Under the pieces are notes generated by a model that did not search any database, was not told the DNA's origin, and worked only from the letters and a program-made list of their open reading frames with translations. The position numbers were made by a program, and so were the translations under genes. A DNA stretch of 64,000 nt from Lysobacteraceae bacterium NML08-0793 (GTDB lineage: Bacteria > Pseudomonadota > Gammaproteobacteria > Xanthomonadales > Xanthomonadaceae): NCBI GenBank assembly GCA_002798275.1, contig NWQR01000002.1, forward strand, positions 186,001 to 250,000, given 5' to 3'. Shown piece by piece: positions 38,174 through 46,172 of the stretch (position 1 is its first letter; each line of letters opens with the position of its first letter).

Positions 38174-39400
38174 TCAACGGCTCCGTTTCACGGTTTTCTT
38201 CGCGGTTTTGGGGGCGGCTTTTTTCGCCGATGCAGCGGTCTTGGGCGGCTGGATCGCCGGCAGCCCACGGGGTGCGGCTTTTTTCGTCGTCTTGCCCGCG
38301 CTCTTGCCCGTGGCTTTGCTGACTGCGGCCTGGGCGGCTGGCCGGGTGGCACGCGCCGTGGTTTTTTTCGCCGCCTTCGCTCGGGGCGTGGCAGGCTCTC
38401 GAACCTCGGGCGACATCACAGGCGCCGCCGCCTCGCCGCGCATCAATCGCCGCACGGCACGCTCAAGCTCGGCAATCTTGCGGTGCGCAGCTTCGATTTC
38501 GGTGCGGGTAGGCATGCCAAGCAGAGCCGTGGCATTTTCCACTTCTTTTTGCACATCCTGACGCAAGCGCATCTGCGCGTTCACCATCTGCCCGTAAACC
38601 TCGCGGTAATCGCTGGACAAGGCCATCTGCGCGAATGCGTCCTCGGCAGCATCAATCCACAAGTCAAACAAGGCGCGGGCACTGGTGATTTCAAGCCCCG
38701 GCGCTTCGTGCTCGGCAAGTTTTTTTTCAAAGTTTTCGTAGGCCTTTTGCGCCGACTGCATCATCGTGGCGTTATAGGCGGCCATCTTGTCCTGATAGTC
38801 CAGATGCGCCTGGGCGAGCTTCTGCAAGCGCTCCTGATGCTCACGCGCCAGCCCCATGGTCGGCAAATCCAGCCAGCCCCGAGCTTCCTGGTTCAGCCCG
38901 GCCAGATACGGCTGCACGGCGCTGTACCACTGCTCGAAGCCATGCGCCTTGGGCGACTGCATGGCACGAAACATTTCAAGCCAGGCGCCTTCGCTGCCGG
39001 ACTCCAGCATTTCTTTCCATTTCGAGGCGATTTCGGCCGCACTCATGCCCTGTCCGGCCACTTGCGCAGCCAATTGCTGCATACGGCCATACCAGTCACC
39101 CGCCTGCGCCTGGAAGCGCCCCAGGGTGTCATTCAGGGTGCTGTCGAAACCGGGCATTTGCGGCTGCGGCTGCCCCATCGACATCGCCATCCGGCTCCAT
39201 TGCGCCAGCATTTCCTGCCAGCCGCCCATGTGCGGCATCGCGCCAAATGGCGCACCGGAAAACCCCGGCATGGCAAAACCTTGCGGCGCGGCGAACCCAG
39301 CATGCGTGCCTGCGGCCTGCCGCATCATTTCATTCCAGCCTGCCCAGTATTGACGCGCCAGTGATTCAAAATCGCCCGGCCAGTTGTATTGATTTGCCAT
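38174..39400 (-). CDS. phaE: Class III PHA synthase subunit PhaE with a histone-like C-terminal tail
   Basis: 408 residues. The first ~330 residues match PhaE (YWAGWNEMM, WYGRMQQLA, later LFDLWIDAAEDAFAQMA), the non-catalytic partner of PhaC. From about residue 336 the chain becomes a Lys/Ala/Thr/Pro repeat with 21 Lys/Arg in 73 residues and no Asp or Glu, resembling histone H1-like or PhaF/PhaM tails. Such a tail could bind DNA and tie storage granules to the nucleoid, or bind polyanions. That role is inferred. Start ATG lies after GGGAGAACAC, a fair ribosome site. Confidence 0.9.
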   Translation of the reverse strand: MANQYNWPGDFESLARQYWAGWNEMMRQAAGTHAGFAAPQGFAMPGFSGAPFGAMPHMGGWQEMLAQWSRMAMSMGQPQPQMPGFDSTLNDTLGRFQAQAGDWYGRMQQLAAQVAGQGMSAAEIASKWKEMLESGSEGAWLEMFRAMQSPKAHGFEQWYSAVQPYLAGLNQEARGWLDLPTMGLAREHQERLQKLAQAHLDYQDKMAAYNATMMQSAQKAYENFEKKLAEHEAPGLEITSARALFDLWIDAAEDAFAQMALSSDYREVYGQMVNAQMRLRQDVQKEVENATALLGMPTRTEIEAAHRKIAELERAVRRLMRGEAAAPVMSPEVREPATPRAKAAKKTTARATRPAAQAAVSKATGKSAGKTTKKAAPRGLPAIQPPKTAASAKKAAPKTAKKTVKRSR

Positions 39401-39458
39401 AGTGTTCTCCCGTTTTGTGTTGATGCTAACACGCGCTCACGACCATCCCGCAGCGCGC

Positions 39459-40076
39459 TCATGGCTTGGGAATGCGCAGGGTTTTGCTGATCATCAGCGA
39501 GCCCGAAAGCGCAAACATCAGCACCAGCGGATGCAGTTGCCAAGGGCCGATTTTCACCACGCCAAGCCACAGGTCGCGGCCAATCGCGCCCTGCCAAGCG
39601 GCGATCGCCAATACCAACACCAGCAGCGAGCTGGTTGGAATCGGCGTGCCTTCAAAATATTTCACCTTGCCCTCATCGCCGGAAAGCTGCTCGGCAGTAA
39701 CGTTGTAGCGCGCCAGGCGGCTGACACCGCAGCCGACGAAGTAACTCAGGATGATCCAATCCCAGCCGCCCTGCATGCCGCAGGCATAGGCCAGCGCAGC
39801 CGGTGCCACGCCAAAGGAAATCACGTCCGCCAGCGAGTCCAGCTCGCGCCCCAGGGTGGAGGCGACCTTGCGCCAGCGCGCGATGCGGCCATCAAGCGCA
39901 TCAAACAAAAACGCCAGCGGCACCAATGCCATGCCCCAGAGCAAGTCGCGTACATTGCCGTCTTGCAGAAAGCGCATCGCAGCAAATATCGCCCCGGTAC
40001 CGCAAAAAGCATTTGCCAGCGTGAACCAGTCGGCCAGATGGAAATCGCGCAGCATGGAGAAATGACGTTGTTTCAT
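39459..40076 (-). CDS. pssA: CDP-diacylglycerol-serine O-phosphatidyltransferase
   Basis: 205 residues with about six to seven membrane helices. The CDP-alcohol phosphotransferase signature is perfect: DGRIAR, eight residues, G, three, D, three, D (ending DSLAD). It is the eukaryote/Bacillus-type phosphatidylserine synthase (type II). The frame is open another 93 bp upstream; ATG 40076 gives the typical short start before DFHLADWFTLANAFCG. It is divergent from dinB. Confidence 0.9.
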   Translation of the reverse strand: MKQRHFSMLRDFHLADWFTLANAFCGTGAIFAAMRFLQDGNVRDLLWGMALVPLAFLFDALDGRIARWRKVASTLGRELDSLADVISFGVAPAALAYACGMQGGWDWIILSYFVGCGVSRLARYNVTAEQLSGDEGKVKYFEGTPIPTSSLLVLVLAIAAWQGAIGRDLWLGVVKIGPWQLHPLVLMFALSGSLMISKTLRIPKP

Positions 40077-40159
40077 TGGAAATGCCCCGAGTGATCGAGT
40101 GATTCTGTGCCAAGCATACCCGTGTCCCATGGCAATGCGCCTTGGGCGAAAATGATTCC

Positions 40160-41245
40160 ATGCCCACACCCCGCAAAATCATCCACGTTGACATGGATGC
40201 GTTCTACGCATCGGTGGAGCAACGCGACAATCCGGCACTGGCTGGACGGCCAGTAGTGGTGGCCTGGCGGGGTAGCCGTTCGGTGGTATGTGCGGCAAGT
40301 TATGAGGCCAGGCGCTTTGGCGTGCGCTCGGCCATGCCGGCCTTGCGTGCGGAGCGGCTCTGCCCGGATGCGATTTTCGTGCCGCCGGATTTTCCGCGCT
40401 ACAAGGCCGTATCACGACAAATCCGCGAAATCTTTGCCCGCCATACCGATCTCATTGAGCCGCTGTCGCTGGACGAAGCCTATCTTGATGTCAGCTGCCC
40501 CAAACAAAACCTTGGCAGTGCCACCGCGATCGCGCAGCAGATCCGCAAGGCCATCCGCCAAGAAATCGGCCTGACTGCTTCTGCCGGCATCGCGCCCAAC
40601 AAGTTTCTCGCCAAAATCGCCAGCGACTGGAACAAGCCCGATGGCCAGTTCGTGCTGAAACCGCATCAGGTGGCGGATTTTCTTGCCACGCTGCCGCTGA
40701 CCCGCCTGCCGGGCGTCGGGCGCGTGACCGCCGCACGGCTGAAATCGCTTGGCCTCATCACCTGCGCTGATGTGCGCTCACTGCAAGTCGAAGCGCTGGA
40801 ACAAGCCCTGGGACGCTGGGGCCGGCGACTGCATGAGTTGGCACACGGCATCGACACGCAGCCGGTAGAGCCCGGACGCATCGCCAGCCAAATCAGCAGC
40901 GAGGACACCTTCGCCCAGGATCTGCCATTGGCTGCACTGGATGATGAAATCACCCGGCTTGCGGAAAAGACCTGGAACGCTTGGCTGCGCGAGGATCAAA
41001 AACACCCCGGCCGCATACCGCGTACCGTGGTGCTGAAACTGAAAACCGCCGACTTTCGCGTACTGACCCGTTCCATCACCCACAACCCGATGCCGGGCAA
41101 TGCCGCCGAGCTTGCCGAAGTCGCCAAAGCCCTGCGCCAGCGCGTGGATCTACCCTCCGATACCCTGTACCGCTTGGCAGGCGTGGGTCTGGCCGGATTT
41201 ACCGAAAAAGATCGCCTGCTTCAGCAGCTGGATCTTTTTGCTTGA
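40160..41245 (+). CDS. dinB: DNA polymerase IV (Y-family)
   Basis: 361 residues. Catalytic acidic residues in HVDMDAFYASVEQRD near residue 10 and SLDEAYLDVS near residue 105; the thumb helix-hairpin-helix follows (LPGVGRVTAARLKSLG). The C-terminus QLDLFA is a clamp-binding motif. It performs error-prone translesion synthesis. I saw no clear LexA box in the short gap to pssA. A hairpin terminator follows. Confidence 0.95.
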   Translation: MPTPRKIIHVDMDAFYASVEQRDNPALAGRPVVVAWRGSRSVVCAASYEARRFGVRSAMPALRAERLCPDAIFVPPDFPRYKAVSRQIREIFARHTDLIEPLSLDEAYLDVSCPKQNLGSATAIAQQIRKAIRQEIGLTASAGIAPNKFLAKIASDWNKPDGQFVLKPHQVADFLATLPLTRLPGVGRVTAARLKSLGLITCADVRSLQVEALEQALGRWGRRLHELAHGIDTQPVEPGRIASQISSEDTFAQDLPLAALDDEITRLAEKTWNAWLREDQKHPGRIPRTVVLKLKTADFRVLTRSITHNPMPGNAAELAEVAKALRQRVDLPSDTLYRLAGVGLAGFTEKDRLLQQLDLFA

Positions 41246-41260
41246 GTATGGCGAAAAACA

Positions 41261-41289
41261 AACAAGGCTCGGGGTTGCCGAGCCTTGTT
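41261..41289 (-). terminator. Hairpin terminator between dinB and the DUF3829 lipoprotein gene
   Basis: A 12-base perfect stem AACAAGGCTCGG / CCGAGCCTTGTT with a 5-base loop. On the minus strand it is followed by TGTTTTTCGC, a T-rich end; it may also slow plus-strand transcripts from dinB. Confidence 0.8.
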
Positions 41290-41309
41290 GCCAATCTGTC
41301 AACAATCCA

Positions 41310-42329
41310 TCAGTTCAGACGATTGCTGGCATCTACCAGTTCGTTGTAGGCGCGCAGCAGGCTGTCTTCAGAGCCGTCCACCATCCAGCCGGCGCCGCTG
41401 TTGATGCGGCTGATTTCGCCCGAGCTATAGGCTTCCTTGTCGCGTACCCGACGCATGCGCTTCTTGGCTGCGGTCAGGAAATTGTCGAGCTGGTTTTCAT
41501 ACATCGAGAACATCATCGGCACGTCCTGGCCACCAGACTTGGCGTAAGTCTTCAGCCCTTCGCTGCTTTCCTCGTAGGCTTGGATAAGTTGCTGCGCCTT
41601 GTCCGCATCGAACTCGTCCTCGGCCAAGAAGTTGACCAGCGACTCGGCGTTCAACGACGTTGACAAATGCCAGTAACGGAACTTCTTGCCTTCGGATTTT
41701 TCCACGGCTGCCAGTTCCGCGAGTTGGCGCTTGCGACCCACTTCTTCCAGTGCGTCGCTGAAATTGTCGCTGGCTTCATCGAAGGCCTTGTAGGCGGCCA
41801 CAAAATCCGCGTGCATGGCCTTGCCCTTAGCCATGCCGTCGTCTTTGTAGTCTTCGTTGGTGTAGTACTTGTCGGCTTCCTGCAACTTGCCCGCCCATGC
41901 ACTCAAGGCGGTGGCATACGCCTTGGCAACGCCATCGAGCTCGGCGATAGCCGGTTTGGCATCGGCCAGCGCGGCCATTTCGCTACATTTTTGTACGACA
42001 TGTTCGGCCACGGTATAGGTGCCATAAATATTGCGCTCCTTGCCGGTCGGGCCGGCCTCCATGTCCTGCACCCACTGCCCGTAGCGCTGCATGGCTTGAT
42101 GCGCACGTGCGTTACTGCTGTTGTAGCAGTCCACATAGGCATTGAACTTTTCGCTGTCGTGTTCTGCACTGGCGGTCATGTCACTGGCCGCATCAGCCAC
42201 CGATTGCGCAGCTTCACCGGCTGCCGTCTGAGCCGCCTGCACCGCTTCGCCGGCCTTTTTGCAGGCCGTAAAAGAAAGCGCAATCCCCCCCAGCAGCAGG
42301 GCCGTCGTCAAAGGTTTCATCGAAATCAT
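41310..42329 (-). CDS. YiiG-family (DUF3829) lipoprotein
   Basis: 339 residues. Lipoprotein signal (ALLLGGIALSFTAC, Cys at residue 23) from ATG 42329, chosen because AGGAAT lies about 8 bp upstream; the next ATG 9 bp later is possible. The mature domain (VDCYNSSNARAHQAMQRYGQW and many Ala/Glu-rich helices) matches DUF3829/YiiG, of unknown function. An Ala-rich helical linker (residues 24-55) follows the anchor. Confidence 0.82.
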   Translation of the reverse strand: MISMKPLTTALLLGGIALSFTACKKAGEAVQAAQTAAGEAAQSVADAASDMTASAEHDSEKFNAYVDCYNSSNARAHQAMQRYGQWVQDMEAGPTGKERNIYGTYTVAEHVVQKCSEMAALADAKPAIAELDGVAKAYATALSAWAGKLQEADKYYTNEDYKDDGMAKGKAMHADFVAAYKAFDEASDNFSDALEEVGRKRQLAELAAVEKSEGKKFRYWHLSTSLNAESLVNFLAEDEFDADKAQQLIQAYEESSEGLKTYAKSGGQDVPMMFSMYENQLDNFLTAAKKRMRRVRDKEAYSSGEISRINSGAGWMVDGSEDSLLRAYNELVDASNRLN

Positions 42330-42397
42330 GCAGATATTCCTGTTGTCTTGAAAAATAAGCCGACATTCTACCCGCCCGGAAGCTTTCAACAGTTTGG

Positions 42398-43207
42398 TCA
42401 GCGACTCAACACGAACGCATCGCCATCATCGAGCGCCGGAAAGCGCTGGCGGAAATCAGCCAATGCCTGCGCCGACAAGCTGGCAGTGGCGACAAATTCG
42501 CCCTCGCCTTCGGCAAGCGGCTGCCCCAGAAAATCAATCAGGGCGCTGTCGCCGGAATACGCCAAATCGTTGCCGTCACGGCCGGTGCGGTTGACCCCGG
42601 CCACATAGCACAGGTTTTCAATGGCACGCGCGCGCAGCAGGGTTTGCCACGGATAGGCGCGCACCGCCGGCCAGTTGGCAACGAAAATCAGTAGGTCGTA
42701 ATCCGGCGCATTGCCACGCGCCGGGTCTGGCCGGTTACGGGCAAATACCGGAAAGCGCAGGTCGTAGCAAATCAGCGGGCAGATACGCCAGCCACGCCAT
42801 TCCACAATCAGACGCTCACGCCCTGCCGCATAGCGCGTGTGCTCTTGGGCAAAGGTGAACAGATGGCGCTTGTCGTAGTGCTGCACCGTGCCATCGGGCT
42901 GGGCAAACAGCAGGCGGTTGAATACCGCATCGCCCACGCGCAACTGCACGCTGCCAGTAATGGCCGCGTCCAGTTTTTGCGCCTGCGCACGCATCCAAGC
43001 GAGTGTTTCGCCCTGCATATCCTCGGCGCTGGCGACCGCTTCGTTGGAAAAGCCGCTGGTAAAGGTTTCAGGCAATACGACCAAATCGGTTTGGCCTGCC
43101 AGCGGCGCAATCAACGCAGCGTAGTGCTCGCGGTTGCCGGCCGGGTCATGCCAGCGGGTATCGCCCTGAACGATGGAAACGCGCAAATCATTCATTGAAT
43201 TACTCAT
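42398..43207 (-). CDS. Nitrilase-superfamily omega-amidase (YafV-like)
   Basis: 269 residues. The catalytic Glu-Lys-Cys triad is visible: E47 (VVLPETFTSGF), K113 (HYDKRHLFTF) and the Cys in PLICYDLRFP. Closest type is NIT2/YafV omega-amidase, which hydrolyses 2-oxoglutaramate or 2-oxosuccinamate made by glutamine transaminases, including those that end methionine salvage. The link to the distant mtn genes is inference. Start may be 12 bp further downstream. Confidence 0.85.
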   Translation of the reverse strand: MSNSMNDLRVSIVQGDTRWHDPAGNREHYAALIAPLAGQTDLVVLPETFTSGFSNEAVASAEDMQGETLAWMRAQAQKLDAAITGSVQLRVGDAVFNRLLFAQPDGTVQHYDKRHLFTFAQEHTRYAAGRERLIVEWRGWRICPLICYDLRFPVFARNRPDPARGNAPDYDLLIFVANWPAVRAYPWQTLLRARAIENLCYVAGVNRTGRDGNDLAYSGDSALIDFLGQPLAEGEGEFVATASLSAQALADFRQRFPALDDGDAFVLSR

Positions 43208-43314
43208 GATGTGTCAGGAACTTCGCTCAGTTCTCAAGAGAAAATTGACTCTAAATTCTGCGCCTGTCACAGCTCACTGTCAGCACAAAACTTACAGTCC
43301 AGCGCCCCTTATTG

Positions 43315-43349
43315 CCGTCATTCCACTGAAAGCCGGAATCCAGCGTCTT
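43315..43349. repeat. REP-like imperfect palindrome
   Basis: The stretch CCGTCATTCC ... GGAATCCAGCG downstream of the exporter gene has the look of dispersed CGTCATTCCCGC/GCGGGAATCCAG-type repeats common in proteobacteria. The palindrome is decayed and there is no second copy in the window, so assignment is tentative. Confidence 0.4.
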
Positions 43350-43372
43350 GGCTGCTACTGTTGCGCCAGAGG

Positions 43373-45466
43373 CTACGCCTCCCTCTCGGGTTTGGCACGA
43401 TTGTCGATACTCTGCACAATCTGCCCACCATGCAGCACCAGCACCCGGTCAGCGCTGGCGATAGTTTCCGGGCGGTGCGCCACAATCACGCGGGTGATGT
43501 CGAGCTGCTTGACCGCCGCATTTACCCATTGCTCGTTGTGGATATCCAGATGGCTGGTGGCCTCATCCAGAAACAGTAGTTTGGGCTGGCGGTACAGCGC
43601 GCGCGCCAGTATTACCCGCTGCTTTTGCCCGCCCGACAGGCTGCTGCCCATATCGCCAATCAAGCTGTGATAGCCCATCGGCATCGCCATGATTTCATCG
43701 TGAATGGCGGCCATTTGTGCCGCCTGCTCAATGCGCGCCTGTTCTGCGCCTGGGTCGAAAAAACTGATGTTGTCGGCAATGCTGCCAGCAAATAGCTGGT
43801 CGTCCTGCATCACCGCACCCATATATTGACGGACGTTTTGCGCACCGATTTTGTGAATATCCTGCCCGCCGATACGGATGCTGCCTTCCTGGGGCTTCAG
43901 CAGCCCCAGCAACAATTTCACCAGCGTGGTTTTACCGCCGCCAGACGCGCCGACGATTGCCACCGACTCGCCCGGCTCGATACTGAAAGACAAATCCTTC
44001 AGCACCCACGGCTCGCCATCGGCATAGCGGAAGCCCAAGCCTTCCACTTCAATCTTCATGTTTTCTGGCGGCGGCCATTCTGCCTGCACCGTGTAGTCCT
44101 CCGGCTCGGTCAGCACGATATCGGCCAGACGCTCGCCATGCAGGCGCAGCATGCGGAACTCCATTGCCTTGTCGATCAGGCCACTCATCCGCTGGGCAAA
44201 CTGATCCTTATAAGCCAGATAGGCAATCAACATGCCCACCGAAAATACGTTCTGCATCGCCAGCAGCGCACCGATCCAGATGACGGCGATGCGCTCAATG
44301 CCAAATACCAATTGGCTGGCGCTGTTAAACCCCAGCCCCATCCGCGCCAGCCGAATTTCATGGTTGACGGTATCCACCATCAGATTGTCATAGCGGCTGC
44401 GGCGCAAGCCTTCGGCACCAGCCACTTTCACGCTTTGCATGCCGCGCAGCGATTCCAGCAAATGCGTTTGCTGTTTGGCCGCGGCCACCAGTTGTTGCTC
44501 GGTGCCATCGCGCAATGGGCGATAAGCCAACAGGCGAATGCCCAAATAAAGCCCCACCGCCAGCAAGGTAATCAGGCTCAGCTTCCAGCTATAAAACAAC
44601 ATCAGCCCCAGCGTCACCACGGCCATCAGGCCATCAATCAGTGCCTCGACAAAACTGGTGGTGAGGGTGCGCTGGATTTCGCGCACCGAGCCCATGCGCG
44701 AGGTGATATCGCCCAGATGGCGTTTTTCAAAAAATGAAAGCGGCAGGCGCAGCGCATGGGCAAAGACATTGCCCATCCATTGCAGCCCAAGGCGCGAGGA
44801 CAGATACACCACCGACCAGCCACGCAGCAGGCCAATGCCGATTTGCAGCAGCAGCGCCAAGCCAAAGCCCAGCCCCAACACGGTCAACAGGTCGCGGTCG
44901 GCCGATACCAGCACCTGATCCACCACCCATTGCATAAAGAAGGGCGAGAGCACCACAAACACTTGCAGGGCGATGGAGAGCAACAGGATTTGCGCCAGCG
45001 CCCGCCACAGGCCGGTGATTTTTCCGGTCAACTGCCGCACCGAGATGCTGGGCACGGTTTTGCGCGGGGTAAAGGTTTCGCTGGGCGCAAGCTCCAAGGC
45101 CACCCCGGTGAAATGCTCGGAAACTTCCTCCAGCGTCAACACCCGCTTGCCGATGGCCGGGTCAAGTATCACCAGCTTGCGGCCACTGACTTTTTGCAGC
45201 ACCACAAAATGATTCAAATCCCAATGCAGCACACAGGGCAAGGCCAGCTTGTCCAGGTCATCCATATCCAAGCGCAATGCCCGGGTTTTGAAACCCAATG
45301 CCTGCGCGATATGGATCAGTTGCGCCAGCTTGGCGCCTTTCAGCGACAGCGGAAACCGCTGACGCAGCTCCGGCAGCGACAACTCAAGCCCATGATGCCC
45401 CGCCACCATCGCCAAAGAGGCCAGACCGCATTCAGCAGCTTCGGATTGATAAATAAAACCAGTCAC
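43373..45466 (-). CDS. Peptidase-containing ABC exporter for double-glycine peptides (PCAT)
   Basis: 697 residues. N-terminal C39 peptidase: C13 (QSEAAECGLASLAM), H86 (HWDLNHFVVL) and D102 (ILDPA), the set that cuts after Gly-Gly leaders. Then six membrane helices (about 160-420) and an ATPase with Walker A GASGGGKTT, signature LSGGQKQR and FLDEATSHLD. Such CvaB/LagD-type proteins process and export class II bacteriocins or microcins through the inner membrane. It reads from a GTG start with a poor ribosome site. It follows the AT-rich small gene by 17 bp and ends the locus. Confidence 0.95.
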   Translation of the reverse strand: MTGFIYQSEAAECGLASLAMVAGHHGLELSLPELRQRFPLSLKGAKLAQLIHIAQALGFKTRALRLDMDDLDKLALPCVLHWDLNHFVVLQKVSGRKLVILDPAIGKRVLTLEEVSEHFTGVALELAPSETFTPRKTVPSISVRQLTGKITGLWRALAQILLLSIALQVFVVLSPFFMQWVVDQVLVSADRDLLTVLGLGFGLALLLQIGIGLLRGWSVVYLSSRLGLQWMGNVFAHALRLPLSFFEKRHLGDITSRMGSVREIQRTLTTSFVEALIDGLMAVVTLGLMLFYSWKLSLITLLAVGLYLGIRLLAYRPLRDGTEQQLVAAAKQQTHLLESLRGMQSVKVAGAEGLRRSRYDNLMVDTVNHEIRLARMGLGFNSASQLVFGIERIAVIWIGALLAMQNVFSVGMLIAYLAYKDQFAQRMSGLIDKAMEFRMLRLHGERLADIVLTEPEDYTVQAEWPPPENMKIEVEGLGFRYADGEPWVLKDLSFSIEPGESVAIVGASGGGKTTLVKLLLGLLKPQEGSIRIGGQDIHKIGAQNVRQYMGAVMQDDQLFAGSIADNISFFDPGAEQARIEQAAQMAAIHDEIMAMPMGYHSLIGDMGSSLSGGQKQRVILARALYRQPKLLFLDEATSHLDIHNEQWVNAAVKQLDITRVIVAHRPETIASADRVLVLHGGQIVQSIDNRAKPEREA

Positions 45467-45483
45467 AACGACTAAAAATAAAT

Positions 45484-45840
45484 TTATATTTTTTCATTAA
45501 CAACAGCAAGAAAAATTATTGAAAGCAAAACCACACTTCCAACAAATGAGAAAAGCCTAATCTTATTTGACCTAACACCTTCAGAGTCAGATATTGACAA
45601 GAATACCCAATCTTCAATCCACTTTCGTGGCATAACTCTATAAGCCCACCCCGGGGGATCCATCAACCTATAACCCAACACATAGTTTCCAACTATCAAG
45701 TAAAAATAAACAAACAACTCAAAAACATCCGACCAATCCCCCCTCATCCCAAACAAGACTTTCACAGGAACAACAAAAATCACACCCAGCCAAACACACA
45801 GCTTTGACAGTTTAGTGTAAATTGGATTTACTATTTTCAT
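45484..45840 (-). CDS. AT-rich small membrane protein, possible immunity protein
   Basis: 118 residues from ATG 45840, which has GGGTGAG 5 bp upstream; an in-frame start 45 bp earlier is less likely. About three hydrophobic segments (LCVWLGVIFVVPVKVLF, VFELFVYFYLIVGNYVLGY and IRLFSFVGSVVLLSIIFLAVV). No family recognised. Codon use is AT-rich: only 15 of 60 bases at 45481-45540 are G or C, unlike the GC-rich flanks. Placed between the peptide precursor and the exporter, small membrane proteins of this sort commonly protect the producer cell. That role is inferred. Confidence 0.7.
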   Translation of the reverse strand: MKIVNPIYTKLSKLCVWLGVIFVVPVKVLFGMRGDWSDVFELFVYFYLIVGNYVLGYRLMDPPGWAYRVMPRKWIEDWVFLSISDSEGVRSNKIRLFSFVGSVVLLSIIFLAVVNEKI

Positions 45841-45859
45841 AATACTCACCCAAAGTAAA

Positions 45860-45886
45860 AGTGCTGCTGAAAATTTCAGCAGCACT
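45860..45886 (-). terminator. Hairpin just after the precursor gene, probable attenuator
   Basis: Near-perfect AGTGCTGCTGAAA / TTTCAGCAGCACT stem, nine bases after the precursor stop; on the minus strand it runs into TTTTACTTT. A leaky terminator here would make more precursor mRNA than exporter mRNA. Confidence 0.7.
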
Positions 45887-45894
45887 CGAGAAAA

Positions 45895-46083
45895 TTACCT
45901 CTCCATGATGTAGGAGGCGCCACCCCAAATAGCGGCACCAATCATGGCCCCCACAAGGATCCCACCACCCGTACCGATAACAAGGGCACCGGCAGCAATC
46001 CCTACCAAGGTCCCAGAGGCAGTCATAACGCCATCACCACCCGAAACTTCATTTACTTGCTCAGTCGTCATTTCTTGAATCAT
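45895..46083 (-). CDS. Double-glycine leader peptide precursor (class II bacteriocin/microcin V-like)
   Basis: 62 residues. The leader MIQEMTTEQVNEVSGG is a typical double-glycine export leader (hydrophobic residues at the usual spacing before GG16). The 46-residue core (residues 17-62) has 12 Gly, many Ala, several GxxxG-like repeats (GTLVGIAAG, GTGGGILVG), no Cys and no Lys; charged residues are only Asp17, Glu61 and Arg62. It should insert in membranes as a Gly-zipper helix. Ribosome site GGAG lies 8 bp before ATG 46083. Neighbours encode the HlyD adaptor and the C39 exporter. Confidence 0.88.
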   Translation of the reverse strand: MIQEMTTEQVNEVSGGDGVMTASGTLVGIAAGALVIGTGGGILVGAMIGAAIWGGASYIMER

Positions 46084-46100
46084 TGGTTTTGCTCCAAATT

Positions 46101-46121
46101 TGACGCATACCCCATGCGTCA
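46101..46121. other. Perfect hairpin upstream of the precursor gene
   Basis: TGACGCAT-ACCCC-ATGCGTCA, 17 bp before the precursor ATG, between it and the HlyD-type gene. A second small hairpin CGGGC-GAAAT-GCCCG lies at 46128-46142. They may set precursor mRNA stability, act as a processing site, or bind a regulator. Confidence 0.6.
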
Positions 46122-46172
46122 CGGGTTCGGGCGAAATGCCCGGATTCTATGTGTTTTTGCCGCTATCTGCTG

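Noticed and set aside
40077-40159. LexA box before dinB
   Set aside because: I could not find a CTG-N10-CAG-type or other convincing palindrome in the gap.
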